From Flavobacterium tyrosinilyticum (lineage in GTDB: Bacteria > Bacteroidota > Bacteroidia > Flavobacteriales > Flavobacteriaceae), in NCBI RefSeq assembly GCF_023656565.1, contig NZ_JAMOKG010000004.1:186001-250000 (forward strand): a stretch of 64,000 nt of DNA, in the 5' to 3' direction. The notes under the pieces are model-generated. The model worked only from the letters and a program-made list of their open reading frames with translations. It had not been told where the DNA came from and searched no databases. Made by a program: the position numbers and the translations under genes. Shown piece after piece: positions 16,466 to 24,167 of this stretch (positions are counted from its first letter, which is position 1; each line of letters opens with the position of its first letter).

Positions 16466-17299
16466 ATGGAAGAAAATTTGAAACGTCTCAATAAATTTAT
16501 AGGAGAAACTGGTTATTGTTCTCGTCGTGAAGCCGATAAATTGATCGAAGAAGGACGCGTTACAATAAATGGCGCTGTGGCTGAAATGGGAACTAAAGTT
16601 TCGCCAGATGATGAAGTACGTATTGACGGAAAATTAATCGTTGAAAAAAACGAGAAACTGGTTTATCTGGCTTTCAATAAACCAGTGGGAATTGAATGCA
16701 CTACCAACTTAGAGGTTAAAAATAACATTGTTGATTATATCAATTATCCGAAACGTATTTTCCCAATTGGAAGATTGGACAAAGCCAGTGAAGGATTAAT
16801 TTTTATGACCAATGACGGCGATATCGTAAACAAGATTCTTCGTGCTAGAAACAATCACGAAAAAGAATATACCGTTACCGTTGACAGACCAATCACAGAT
16901 CGTTTTATTCAGCGAATGGGAAATGGTGTTCCGATTTTGGATACGGTTACTAAAAAATGTAAAGTAGAGCAAATTAGCAAATACACTTTCAAAATCATTT
17001 TAACGCAAGGATTAAACCGTCAGATTAGAAGAATGTCTGAATACCTGGGTTATGAAGTTACGGCGTTAAAACGTATCCGAATCATCAATATTTCTTTGGA
17101 TGTTCCTGTTGGAAGATATAGAGATTTAACCGATGCTGAAATAAAAGAATTAAATCAGTTGATTGAGCCTTCGAGTAAAACGGAAGAAGCAAGTTTTCCT
17201 AAAGTTGAAACTTCGCCTTCAGCTTCCACTCCAACTAGAAGAAAAAATTTCATTTCAAAACACGATCCTCGATTTAAAAAAAGAGGAGATAATAAATAA
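16466..17299 (+). CDS. rluF: 23S rRNA pseudouridine synthase (RluF-like)
   Basis: A 277-residue enzyme that converts uridine to pseudouridine in 23S rRNA (position 2604 in E. coli). It has an N-terminal S4 RNA-binding domain ([26 protein letters not shown], residues 7-31). The catalytic motif is [10 protein letters not shown] with Asp 105. The RluB/E/F-type segment [17 protein letters not shown] is present. The last 50 residues are a basic, low-complexity tail ([20 protein letters not shown]). A convergent terminator separates it from the next gene. RluF is the best match, although the RluB/RluE subfamily is close. Confidence 0.9.
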   Translation: MEENLKRLNKFIGETGYCSRREADKLIEEGRVTINGAVAEMGTKVSPDDEVRIDGKLIVEKNEKLVYLAFNKPVGIECTTNLEVKNNIVDYINYPKRIFPIGRLDKASEGLIFMTNDGDIVNKILRARNNHEKEYTVTVDRPITDRFIQRMGNGVPILDTVTKKCKVEQISKYTFKIILTQGLNRQIRRMSEYLGYEVTALKRIRIINISLDVPVGRYRDLTDAEIKELNQLIEPSSKTEEASFPKVETSPSASTPTRRKNFISKHDPRFKKRGDNK

Positions 17300-17303
17300 A
17301 CAA

Positions 17304-17335
17304 AAATCCCATTCAACTACCAGAATGGGATTTTT
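17304..17335. terminator. Bidirectional terminator after rluF
   Basis: AAATCCCATTC and GAATGGGATTT (17304-17314 / 17323-17333) with A run before and T run after. It serves rluF and the convergent membrane-protein gene. Confidence 0.85.
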
Positions 17336-17344
17336 CATTTTATT

Positions 17345-18736
17345 CTATTTCTTTTCTTTATTCAAAAAATCATAATACAAAGCTTTAGATAAAAAGCTAG
17401 CGTCTTGATAGTTCCATATCATTTCTTCTCTAACTGATTCTGCATATTTTCCATCTAAATTGTTCTTTTTAAAATATTCTCGTCGAGCTTCATCATTAAA
17501 ATTTAACCCGCTAAGGAAAACTGGCTCTACTCCTTTGTTTACAGAAATATTGTAATTCGTAATTAAACCACCCCAGTTTATATAACTGCATAAAAGAATC
17601 GTTCCGTAGAAATACCAAAGCATTTGATTGAAAAGAAAAGCATTTGTTTTCTGTTTGCTGATTTTTTGAAATGAAACTACTAATCCGATAATGGCTAAAA
17701 TTAGAAAAGCATACACTCCTAACCTTTTATAAGTAAGACCATAAAAAGAAACATATTCTGAATTTTTAATAATCGCACTGATAATTAAAACTACATTTAG
17801 CCCAAGCCATACTTTAGCCAGCATTTTTAAAGAAGAAGCTTTTTGATCAAAATTAAACCCTCCTTTAAAATAAAATAAGATTACGCCCACTGCCATTAAG
17901 ATTGAAAAAATTACGGCGTTTACGCGTTCGTGCGTATCAGAACTTAGATTTGTTTTTTCTACTGCTTCAAAAAACTGTTCGTAATTGTAGGTTGCTATAA
18001 AAACTAGCAGCATTATATTTAAAAGAAACAAAGTAATTGCGCCACTTTTCCTTTCAAAATCAAGATCTAAAAACGAAAAAGTACTTTGATTTTTTACTTC
18101 AGAAATATTGCTGAAGTCATTACTTAACTTAGGATTGTACTCATAACAAGTGTCTGGAACCCAATAATTCCAAAAACTGAATGAAATGTAAAATCCTAAA
18201 ATGCACATTGCAATTAATTGCGGAAAATTGATATCCAATTCATAATCTGTAAATAATGAAGAGAAATGATCGCTTCCGAAAGAATACACGATAAAAAACA
18301 ATCCGAGAAAAATAATTGGAATAAGAACAAAGGCAATTAATTTTTTAGCAAAATCATTGTGGATTTTGCGCTCTGGAAGCCATTGCTTAAAAATAAATAT
18401 TCTACCCACAGTAGTAAATCCGTTTAAAACTATTAGAGGAAAAACCTGAATCATTTTCTGTTCTCCATTTTGTGTTTTAAATTGTAAAAATAAAATGGAT
18501 AAAGCTAAAGCAAAAAATGATGCTGCATCTCCGTACCATGCAAAGGCGAAACAAGACAAGATAGAGGTCATTACAAGAACTAAATGCGATCTGTCGACAA
18601 ACTTCTCCTGAAAGAAATAACTAATCAAGAGCGTAAGAACTACACCGAAAATAGAAATATTGATTCCCACAGATTGATTGTAAAAAAGCAGTATAAAAAC
18701 CGCTGTACAGGCTAAGATAATTTGAGGTTTTTTCAT
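17345..18736 (-). CDS. Polytopic membrane protein (DUF4153/DUF4173-like)
   Basis: A 463-residue protein from ATG at 18736; an in-frame TTG at 18769 lies inside a palindromic operator and is unlikely. It has about ten hydrophobic helices, an acidic soluble loop between them, and a soluble C-terminus of about 70 residues. The segment SEYVSFYGLTYKRLGVYAFLIL resembles the conserved YGLT..R of the DUF4153/DUF4173 families; I cannot choose between them. It follows a small winged-helix regulator gene and carries upstream the same 17-bp palindrome as the first gene of that unit, so it should be co-regulated. The function is unknown. Confidence 0.75.
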   Translation of the reverse strand: MKKPQIILACTAVFILLFYNQSVGINISIFGVVLTLLISYFFQEKFVDRSHLVLVMTSILSCFAFAWYGDAASFFALALSILFLQFKTQNGEQKMIQVFPLIVLNGFTTVGRIFIFKQWLPERKIHNDFAKKLIAFVLIPIIFLGLFFIVYSFGSDHFSSLFTDYELDINFPQLIAMCILGFYISFSFWNYWVPDTCYEYNPKLSNDFSNISEVKNQSTFSFLDLDFERKSGAITLFLLNIMLLVFIATYNYEQFFEAVEKTNLSSDTHERVNAVIFSILMAVGVILFYFKGGFNFDQKASSLKMLAKVWLGLNVVLIISAIIKNSEYVSFYGLTYKRLGVYAFLILAIIGLVVSFQKISKQKTNAFLFNQMLWYFYGTILLCSYINWGGLITNYNISVNKGVEPVFLSGLNFNDEARREYFKKNNLDGKYAESVREEMIWNYQDASFLSKALYYDFLNKEKK

Positions 18737-18755
18737 GATTGATAGATTTAAAAGT

Positions 18756-18772
18756 ACTTTGTAATTCAAAGT
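18756..18772. promoter_or_regulatory. Putative operator ACTTTG-N5-CAAAGT (copy 1)
   Basis: ACTTTGTAATTCAAAGT lies 20 bp before the start of the DUF4153-like gene. The same palindrome with flanking AAAGT occurs at 19716-19732. It overlaps a weak -7-like box on the minus strand. It is probably the binding site of the winged-helix protein encoded between the two copies. Confidence 0.6.
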
Positions 18773-18796
18773 TTTTGGGTAAAAAAATAGAGTTAT

Positions 18797-19087
18797 TTAT
18801 GATTTCATTAATTTTTCAAGGTATGATAAGTGCTCTTTAAAAGCTGCACGCCCCAGATCGGTTACCTGATAAGAGGTTTTTGGCTTTTTGCCCACAAATT
18901 CTTTCTTCACTTCGATATAAGCTGCTTTTTCAAGTGCAGAGGAATGACTCGCTAAATTACCGTCGGTGATATTCAAAAGCGCTTTCATCTCGGTAAAATC
19001 TACCCAGTCGTTAACCATCAGAACGGACATTATACCCAGTCTGACACGGCTTTCAAAATCTTTATTTAGTTTATCAATAATTCCCAT
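18797..19087 (-). CDS. Winged-helix transcriptional regulator (HTH_34-like)
   Basis: A 96-residue protein that is one winged-helix domain: LNKDFESRVRLGIMSVLMVNDWVDFTEMKALLNITDGNLASHSSALEKAAYIEV, then the wing FVGKKPKTSYQVTDLGRAAF and a final helix. This matches the small HTH_34 / PadR-related regulators common next to membrane-protein genes. It starts 4 bp after the upstream membrane protein gene, so they are co-transcribed. The 17-bp palindromes before that gene and before the downstream one suggest autoregulation plus control of the next unit. The ligand, if any, is unknown. Confidence 0.88.
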   Translation of the reverse strand: MGIIDKLNKDFESRVRLGIMSVLMVNDWVDFTEMKALLNITDGNLASHSSALEKAAYIEVKKEFVGKKPKTSYQVTDLGRAAFKEHLSYLEKLMKS

Positions 19088-19091
19088 TGGG

Positions 19092-19706
19092 TTATTTGTA
19101 TTTTTTGAACATCACTAATCCATATACAATATGTAGGATTCCGAATCCGATAATCCAGAAAATCAAACCATATCCTATATTAAAAAGTGCAATACATCCT
19201 AAAATCAGTTCCGAAAAACCTAGATATTTAATATCCGAAAATGTATATTTTTCTGCGTTTATAACGGCTAATCCGTAAAATATTAATGTCGATGGTGCCA
19301 CTAAACCAAAGTAACCGTGGTACATCATTGCTAAGGAAAACACTCCACCTGCTAAAAGCGGAACACCTAGATTGAACAACATCTTTTTTGTTGCTGAAGT
19401 CCAGATTGGCAAATTGTATTTTCGGCTTTTTCGAATGGTAAAAAAGATTCCGAATGCAAAGGCAAATACTAAAATTGTGATTCCGATCCAGAATAATTCT
19501 GAAACGAGATTGGCAGAATATAATCTATGCTCATCATTTAGATAATCCATTCCGCTTGCTTTAAAAAGCTGGTAAACATAGATTCCGCCAATTAAAGCCG
19601 AAAGACCCGCGAAAACTCCCGAAAGTCCGCTTAATGATATAAATCGTGAAGAGCGCTCCATCATGGAACGAATATGTGCTAAATCTTCTTGGTGCTTTTG
19701 ATTCAT
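19092..19706 (-). CDS. Multi-pass membrane protein of unknown function
   Basis: A 204-residue protein with a short polar N-terminus (MNQKHQEDLAHIRSMMERSSRF) and about six hydrophobic segments, at roughly residues 24-45, 68-91, 108-125, 130-148, 160-176 and 178-198. No known domain was recognised. It is the first gene of a two-gene unit with the winged-helix regulator. A 17-bp palindrome overlaps its predicted promoter (TAACTTTG on the minus strand at 19727-19734), so it is likely repressed by its partner. Such pairs may respond to envelope or nutrient state, but nothing in the sequence proves this. Confidence 0.75.
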   Translation of the reverse strand: MNQKHQEDLAHIRSMMERSSRFISLSGLSGVFAGLSALIGGIYVYQLFKASGMDYLNDEHRLYSANLVSELFWIGITILVFAFAFGIFFTIRKSRKYNLPIWTSATKKMLFNLGVPLLAGGVFSLAMMYHGYFGLVAPSTLIFYGLAVINAEKYTFSDIKYLGFSELILGCIALFNIGYGLIFWIIGFGILHIVYGLVMFKKYK

Positions 19707-19715
19707 AATTAAAGT

Positions 19716-19732
19716 ACTTTGCGATACAAAGT
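19716..19732. promoter_or_regulatory. Putative operator ACTTTG-N5-CAAAGT (copy 2) overlapping a -7 box
   Basis: ACTTTGCGATACAAAGT lies 10 bp before the start of the membrane protein gene. Read on the minus strand its upstream half is part of TAACTTTG (19734-19727), a perfect TAnnTTTG box. Binding here would block the promoter. Confidence 0.65.
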
Positions 19733-19798
19733 TATTATTTATTTTGAATTGACAAATAAAAAAAGTGAAAATTATTTTTCAAAAATAAAATACATTGC

Positions 19799-19908
19799 TG
19801 CAAGGCTTTGGAAACCCTTGTAGATCTGAAGAAATATATAATTTACAATGAGATTCAGATTTTATTTTAAGCCTCAAAAATACCTACAAGGTTTTGGAAA
19901 CCTTGCAG
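19799..19908. repeat. Two copies of a CAAGG..CCTTG palindromic repeat
   Basis: CAAGGCTTTGGAAACCCTTG (19801-19820) and CAAGGTTTTGGAAACCTTG (19887-19905) are variants of one short hairpin-forming repeat. Confidence 0.7.
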
Positions 19909-19938
19909 GAAACTGAGTTTATTTATTACCGTAAAGTT

Positions 19939-20053
19939 GCGTGAGGGATAGGAGCATGCTACCGAAGTAGCACGGATAGCCCGACCGTCCCGATATAAGA
20001 AGGCGTATTTACATAAAGTATATTGGCCTTCTTATATCGGGATGGTCACGCCC
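19939..20053 (+). ncRNA. Structured repetitive element, possible non-coding RNA
   Basis: The stretch folds into nested stems. Closing pairing is GCGTGA (19939-19944) with TCACGC (20046-20051). A small hairpin GCTAC-CGAA-GTAGC is at 19958-19971. A perfect 15-bp stem is formed by 19989-20003 and 20027-20041. The unpaired segments GGGATAGGAGC and GGATAGCCCGACC resemble a recurrent flavobacterial intergenic element; from memory it may be the Flavo-1 RNA motif or a related palindromic repeat, but I cannot confirm this. It lies downstream of corA in opposite orientation. No open reading frame fits. Confidence 0.5.
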
Positions 20054-20070
20054 AAATTATAAAAGCGAAA

Positions 20071-20098
20071 AAGCCCATTCTTAACGAACAGGCTTTTA
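20071..20098 (-). terminator. Terminator of corA
   Basis: On the minus strand AAGCCTGTTC, GTTAA loop, GAATGGGCTT pairs fully with two G-U wobbles, followed by T residues. The wobbles pair only on the minus strand, which fixes its direction. Confidence 0.75.
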
Positions 20099-20116
20099 CT
20101 ATTATGAAATTTCGAA

Positions 20117-21043
20117 TTAAAACCATCTTCTTCTTTTGAATAGAAGAACTCCGAAAGTAGATAGAATTATAGAGACTAAAAGCAGAATCCAGATTCCATA
20201 TTTACTTTCTTCTAAACCGTTTGGCACGTTCATTCCGTACAAACTGGCGATTAGGGTTGGAATCATTAAGATGATCGAAATAGAAGTCATCTGTTTCATG
20301 ATTGTATTCATATTGTTTGAAATGACAGAAGCGTAAGCATCCATCATTCCTGTTAAGATGTTGTTGTAAATATTGGCGGTATCTTGTGCCTGATTTAATT
20401 CGATTTCGACATCTTCTAATAATTCTGGGTCGTAATTGGCTTTGTGTGCTTTTAGATTTTTAATTCTTTGAAACAAAACGTCATTTGCCTTTAATGAAGT
20501 GATGAAGAATACAAAACATTTTTCGATCTGAAGCAGCGCCTGTAATTCTTCATTTTTGATCGATTTCTCTAAGTTATCTTCGGCAAGTTTTATTTTATGA
20601 TTGATTTGTTTTAGATATTTCAAATACCAAACACTTGATGACAAAAGCAATCTTAGTACAAGATTGAAATTATCTTCAATTTCAATGTTTTTACGTTGTG
20701 AATACGAGACAAAATCGGCAATAATTTCTGTTTTATAAAAACTGATTGTCACACAGATATCATCTTTAAAAATGATTCCGAGAGGAACGGTATGAAAAGG
20801 AATTTTGATATCACCACTCTTAACTGGAATACGCATAATAATAAGCGTCCAGCCGTCTTCGATTTCGATACGGGGTCTTTCGTCGATATCCTCGATATCA
20901 TTGTAAAAAGCTTCGGGAATTTGAAGTTCTTCTACTAAATAGTTTTTGTCTGATTCTGTTGGAGATTCGATATGAATCCAGCAATTTGAAGTCCATTTTT
21001 GGATTTCTACCAATCCGTTGTTGTTTGTGTAAAAGGCTTTCAT
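20117..21043 (-). CDS. corA: CorA family magnesium/divalent cation transporter
   Basis: A 308-residue inner-membrane channel. The N-terminal two thirds form the cytoplasmic funnel domain. Two C-terminal helices follow: the pore helix TSISIILMIPTLIASLYGMNVPN, containing the signature GMN, and the final helix GIWILLLVSIILSTFGVLLF followed by the basic KRRRWF. It should carry Mg2+, possibly Co2+ or Ni2+, as a pentamer. A leader of about 100 nt with a strong hairpin (21065-21091) separates it from a -7 box at 21153-21160, so post-initiation control is possible. Confidence 0.93.
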   Translation of the reverse strand: MKAFYTNNNGLVEIQKWTSNCWIHIESPTESDKNYLVEELQIPEAFYNDIEDIDERPRIEIEDGWTLIIMRIPVKSGDIKIPFHTVPLGIIFKDDICVTISFYKTEIIADFVSYSQRKNIEIEDNFNLVLRLLLSSSVWYLKYLKQINHKIKLAEDNLEKSIKNEELQALLQIEKCFVFFITSLKANDVLFQRIKNLKAHKANYDPELLEDVEIELNQAQDTANIYNNILTGMMDAYASVISNNMNTIMKQMTSISIILMIPTLIASLYGMNVPNGLEESKYGIWILLLVSIILSTFGVLLFKRRRWF

Positions 21044-21152
21044 TTCAAAATACAGGTTTTTAGCGCAGCATTTTGAAATTTCAAAAGCTGCTTAATTTAA
21101 TACTAACGAATAATAATAATCGTCCATTTGGAGAAGTGTTTTTTAAGTGGTG

Positions 21153-21160
21153 CAAAAGTA
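21153..21160 (-). promoter_or_regulatory. -7 promoter box for corA
   Basis: TACTTTTG on the minus strand matches TAnnTTTG, about 110 bp before the corA start. Confidence 0.4.
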
Positions 21161-21383
21161 TCCTTTATTTTTAAGAACCAAAACTTTAAACTATTAATTA
21201 TATATTAAAATGATATTTTTAAATTCCAAATTTAAAATTCCAAATTCCAATTTTTCAACGGCAAAGAACGCAAGGCCTTTCTTTAATCCTTTACATGTTT
21301 TGAGTTCGCAGAGCTTCGACTTAAATCAATCATAGCCAGAGTCAATCTTGTTCTATGTGTTATTTTTTTTAGTTGTATTATAC

Positions 21384-21413
21384 AAAAAAGCCCGTTCAAC
21401 AGAACAGGCTTTG
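21384..21413 (-). terminator. Terminator of folD
   Basis: AAAGCCCGTTC and GAACAGGCTTT (21387-21397 / 21402-21412) pair with one G-U or mismatch; on the minus strand T residues follow. Confidence 0.8.
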
Positions 21414-21435
21414 TAATATATTCTTAGAAAGAGAA

Positions 21436-22320
21436 TTATTTTCTTGCGCTTCTCATTTTTCTTGCTAAAAGTGTATTTTTAAGCAACATTGCAATTGTCA
21501 TTGGTCCTACTCCACCAGGAACTGGCGTAATAAACGATGCTTTTTTACTTACTCCGTCAAAGTCAACATCTCCTTTGATCACGTATCCTTTTGCGTTTGA
21601 AGCATCTTCTACGCGTGTAATTCCAACGTCGATAACGGTTACTCCTTCTTTTACCATATCGGCTTTTAAAAATTCTGGAACTCCTAAAGCTGTAATAATA
21701 ATATCGGCGTTTTTAGTGAATTCTGCTAAGTCTTTTGTACGGCTGTGCGTTAACGTAACTGTAGAATCACCTGGATTTCCTTTACGGCTCATTAAAATAC
21801 TCATTGGACGTCCTACGATATGACTTCTTCCAATTACGACTGTATGTTTTCCTGCTGTTTCTACTTTGTAACGCTCTAGCAATTCCATAATTCCAAATGG
21901 TGTCGCTGGAATAAAACTTTCCATTTCAAGCGCCATTCTTCCAAAGTTAGTTGGGTGAAATCCGTCAACATCTTTGTCTGGATCGATTGCTAATAAAATT
22001 TTTTGCTCGTCGATATGTTTTGGCAAAGGCAACTGAACGATGTATCCATCAAGATTATCATCTTCGTTCAATTCTTTAATTTTAGCCAATAATTCGTCTT
22101 CTGTAATCGTTTCTGGTAAAGCAACCAAAGTTGAATCGAAACCAATCTCTTGGCATGATTTTACTTTACTTCCTACGTAAGTTAAACTTGCTCCGTTGTT
22201 ACCTACTAAAACGGCTGCTAAATGAGGCACTTTCCCTCCAGCTGCTTTTATTGATTGAACTTCGGCTGCAATTTCGTTTTTAATGTCGTTAGATGTTTTT
22301 TTACCGTCTAGTAGTTGCAT
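21436..22320 (-). CDS. folD: Bifunctional methylenetetrahydrofolate dehydrogenase/methenyltetrahydrofolate cyclohydrolase
   Basis: A 294-residue cytoplasmic enzyme of one-carbon metabolism interconverting 5,10-methylene-, methenyl- and 10-formyl-tetrahydrofolate. It shows the conserved [14 protein letters not shown] (catalytic Lys), [13 protein letters not shown], the dinucleotide-binding [16 protein letters not shown], and the C-terminal [14 protein letters not shown]. Length is standard. It lies downstream of ffh on the same strand, with a repeat-rich gap of 137 bp that probably ends the ffh transcript. Confidence 0.97.
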   Translation of the reverse strand: MQLLDGKKTSNDIKNEIAAEVQSIKAAGGKVPHLAAVLVGNNGASLTYVGSKVKSCQEIGFDSTLVALPETITEDELLAKIKELNEDDNLDGYIVQLPLPKHIDEQKILLAIDPDKDVDGFHPTNFGRMALEMESFIPATPFGIMELLERYKVETAGKHTVVIGRSHIVGRPMSILMSRKGNPGDSTVTLTHSRTKDLAEFTKNADIIITALGVPEFLKADMVKEGVTVIDVGITRVEDASNAKGYVIKGDVDFDGVSKKASFITPVPGGVGPMTIAMLLKNTLLARKMRSARK

Positions 22321-22405
22321 TGTGTGTTGTTTCAGGTTTTAATTTTTGTTTCAAGTTTCAAGTTTCATGTTATTGTTGAAACTTACTATTTATTGAATTA
22401 AAAAA

Positions 22406-22450
22406 GTTTCAAGTTTTGGTTTCTTAACTTGAAACCTTAAACTTGAAACT
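22406..22450 (-). repeat. Inverted repeat of ACTTGAAAC units, possible ffh terminator
   Basis: AGTTTCAAGTTT at 22406-22416 is mirrored by AAACTTGAAACT near 22439-22450, with further ACTTGAAAC units inside and before it. On the minus strand a T run follows, so the hairpin may end the ffh message. A similar CTTGAAAC tandem lies upstream of the Nif3-like gene at 10924-10955. Confidence 0.5.
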
Positions 22451-22457
22451 CTTTTTA

Positions 22458-23822
22458 TTATTTCGGCATTCCTCCTGGCATACCACCCGGCATCCCTTTC
22501 ATACCTCCCATCATTTTCATCAGATTTTTTCCGCCTGGGCCTTGCATCATCTTCATCATTTTGCTCATTTGGTCAAACTGTTTCATCAGCTGGTTTACTT
22601 GCTCGACTTTAGTCCCCGAACCTTTTGCGATTCTGGCTTTTCTTTTTACGTCGATAATCGCTGGTTTGCTTCTCTCTCCTGGAGTCATCGAATAAATGAT
22701 CGCTTCGATATGTTTGAAAGCGTCATCTTCGATCTCAACATCTTTCATGGCTTTTGAAGCACCTGGTATCATTCCAACCAAGTCTTTCATGTTACCCATT
22801 TTCTTTACTTGTTGAATCTGCGTTAAGAAGTCGTCAAATCCGAATTCGTTTTTAGCGATTTTCTTTTGAAGTTTTCTTGCTTCTTCTTCGTCAAATTGCT
22901 CTTGAGCTCTTTCAACAAGAGACACAACGTCTCCCATTCCTAAGATACGCTCTGCCATACGTTCTGGATAGAAAACATCAATTGCTTCCATTTTCTCACC
23001 AGTACCAACAAATTTGATTGGCTTGTTTACAATCGATTTGATTGAAAGCGCAGCTCCACCACGAGTATCACCATCTAATTTCGTTAAGATAACTCCATCA
23101 AAGTTTAAGATATCGTTGAAAGCTTTTGCTGTATTTACAGCGTCTTGTCCTGTCATAGAGTCGACAACGAACAATGTTTCTTGTGGCTGAATTGCTTTGT
23201 GAACACGAGCAATTTCGTCCATCATTTCCTGATCTACTGCTAAACGTCCTGCTGTATCGACAATAACAACATTGAATCCGTTTGCTTTTGCATGTTTAAT
23301 TGCGTTTTGAGCAATTTCTACAGGATTTTTATTTTCTGGTTCTGAGTAAACCTCAACACCTATTTGATCTCCTACAACATGCAACTGATTAATCGCCGCT
23401 GGACGGTAGATATCACACGCTACAAGAAGTGGTTTCTTGTTTTTCTTTGTTTTTAAGAAGTTAGCTAATTTTCCAGAGAAAGTCGTTTTACCAGAACCTT
23501 GAAGTCCTGACATCAAAATCACTGTTGGATTTCCTGAAAGGTTTACTCCAGCAACGTCTCCACCCATTAATTCGGTAAGTTCATCTTTTACTAACTTAAC
23601 CAATAATTGTCCTGGCTGTAATGTTGTTAATACATCCTGACCAATTGCTTTGTCTTTTACTCTAGCGGTAAAATCTTTAGCAATTTTAAAGTTAACATCG
23701 GCATCAAGTAATGCACGACGAACTTCTTTTAAGGTATCGGCAACGTTTACTTCTGTAATTTTACCGTGTCCTTTTAATATATGGAACGCTTTATCTAACT
23801 TATCACTTAAATTATCAAACAT
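22458..23822 (-). CDS. ffh: Signal recognition particle protein (SRP54)
   Basis: A 454-residue GTPase that binds signal sequences of membrane proteins as they are translated and docks with FtsY. The N domain is at about 1-90. The G domain carries P-loop GLQGSGKTTFSGKL, VDTAGRLAVDQEMMDEI, TKLDGDTRGGAALS and GTGEKMEAID. The methionine-rich M domain follows from about 300 and ends in a Gly-Met-Pro tail. A -7 box (TATCTTTG on the minus strand) lies at 23845-23852. No SRP RNA gene was seen nearby. Confidence 0.97.
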   Translation of the reverse strand: MFDNLSDKLDKAFHILKGHGKITEVNVADTLKEVRRALLDADVNFKIAKDFTARVKDKAIGQDVLTTLQPGQLLVKLVKDELTELMGGDVAGVNLSGNPTVILMSGLQGSGKTTFSGKLANFLKTKKNKKPLLVACDIYRPAAINQLHVVGDQIGVEVYSEPENKNPVEIAQNAIKHAKANGFNVVIVDTAGRLAVDQEMMDEIARVHKAIQPQETLFVVDSMTGQDAVNTAKAFNDILNFDGVILTKLDGDTRGGAALSIKSIVNKPIKFVGTGEKMEAIDVFYPERMAERILGMGDVVSLVERAQEQFDEEEARKLQKKIAKNEFGFDDFLTQIQQVKKMGNMKDLVGMIPGASKAMKDVEIEDDAFKHIEAIIYSMTPGERSKPAIIDVKRKARIAKGSGTKVEQVNQLMKQFDQMSKMMKMMQGPGGKNLMKMMGGMKGMPGGMPGGMPK

Positions 23823-23844
23823 ATCATTTTCTTTATATGAAGTG

Positions 23845-23852
23845 CAAAGATA
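23845..23852 (-). promoter_or_regulatory. -7 promoter box for ffh
   Basis: TATCTTTG on the minus strand matches TAnnTTTG; a TTG (23873-23875 on the minus strand) is 20 bp upstream as a possible -33 element. Confidence 0.6.
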
Positions 23853-24107
23853 ATCTAATTAGATATTTCAGGCAATTTTTATTTAAGCGCAATTTAACCG
23901 CAAAGTACGCGAAGGTTCACGCAAAGAACGCTATATTTTTTTGCTCGCAAAGTCGCTAAGTCGCAAAGTTTTTTTCCACGCAGATTTAAAAAGATTTCAG
24001 CAGATTCGCGCAGATTATTATTTAAAATCTAAAAAATAAAATCTGCTAATATCTGCAGAATCTGCGTGAAAAAATCTTTTCAATCCTTTTAATCTGTGGC
24101 TATAATA

Positions 24108-24138
24108 AAAAAAGCGCAAAGAATAAACCTTTGCGCCT
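24108..24138 (-). terminator. Terminator of the SGNH/MBOAT operon
   Basis: GGCGCAAAG and CTTTGCGC pair with a short loop, followed by seven T on the minus strand. Confidence 0.85.
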
Positions 24139-24167
24139 TTGTTGCTATGTCTCTTTGAACCTTTATT

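Larger units (their letters stand above)
21044..21435. other. Intergenic region upstream of corA and downstream of folD
   Basis: It holds the corA leader with an imperfect hairpin at 21065-21091 (GCAGC / GCTGC ends), a corA -7 box at 21153-21160 (TACTTTTG on the minus strand), a degenerate AAATTCCAAATT tract at about 21215-21260, and the folD terminator. No gene was recognised. Confidence 0.5.
23823..24167. repeat. Repeat-rich intergenic region upstream of ffh
   Basis: A 345-bp gap. It has the ffh -7 box at 23845-23852 with a TTG 20 bp further upstream, then degenerate copies of GCAAAG-type short repeats (23889-23970) and an inverted pair of CGCAGATT / AATCTGCG segments (23980-24070). A copy of the AATCCTTTTAATCTGTGGC repeat at about 24082-24101 also occurs near 63250. 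The acyltransferase terminator closes it. No gene is visible. Confidence 0.55.

Noticed and set aside
18737-18769. TTG 18769 as start of the DUF4153-like membrane protein
   Set aside because: It falls inside the palindromic operator; ATG 18736 begins a normal membrane-protein N-terminus.
22321-24167. SRP RNA gene near ffh
   Set aside because: The gaps around ffh contain only short repeats and terminators; no GGAA-tetraloop hairpin of SRP RNA type was found.
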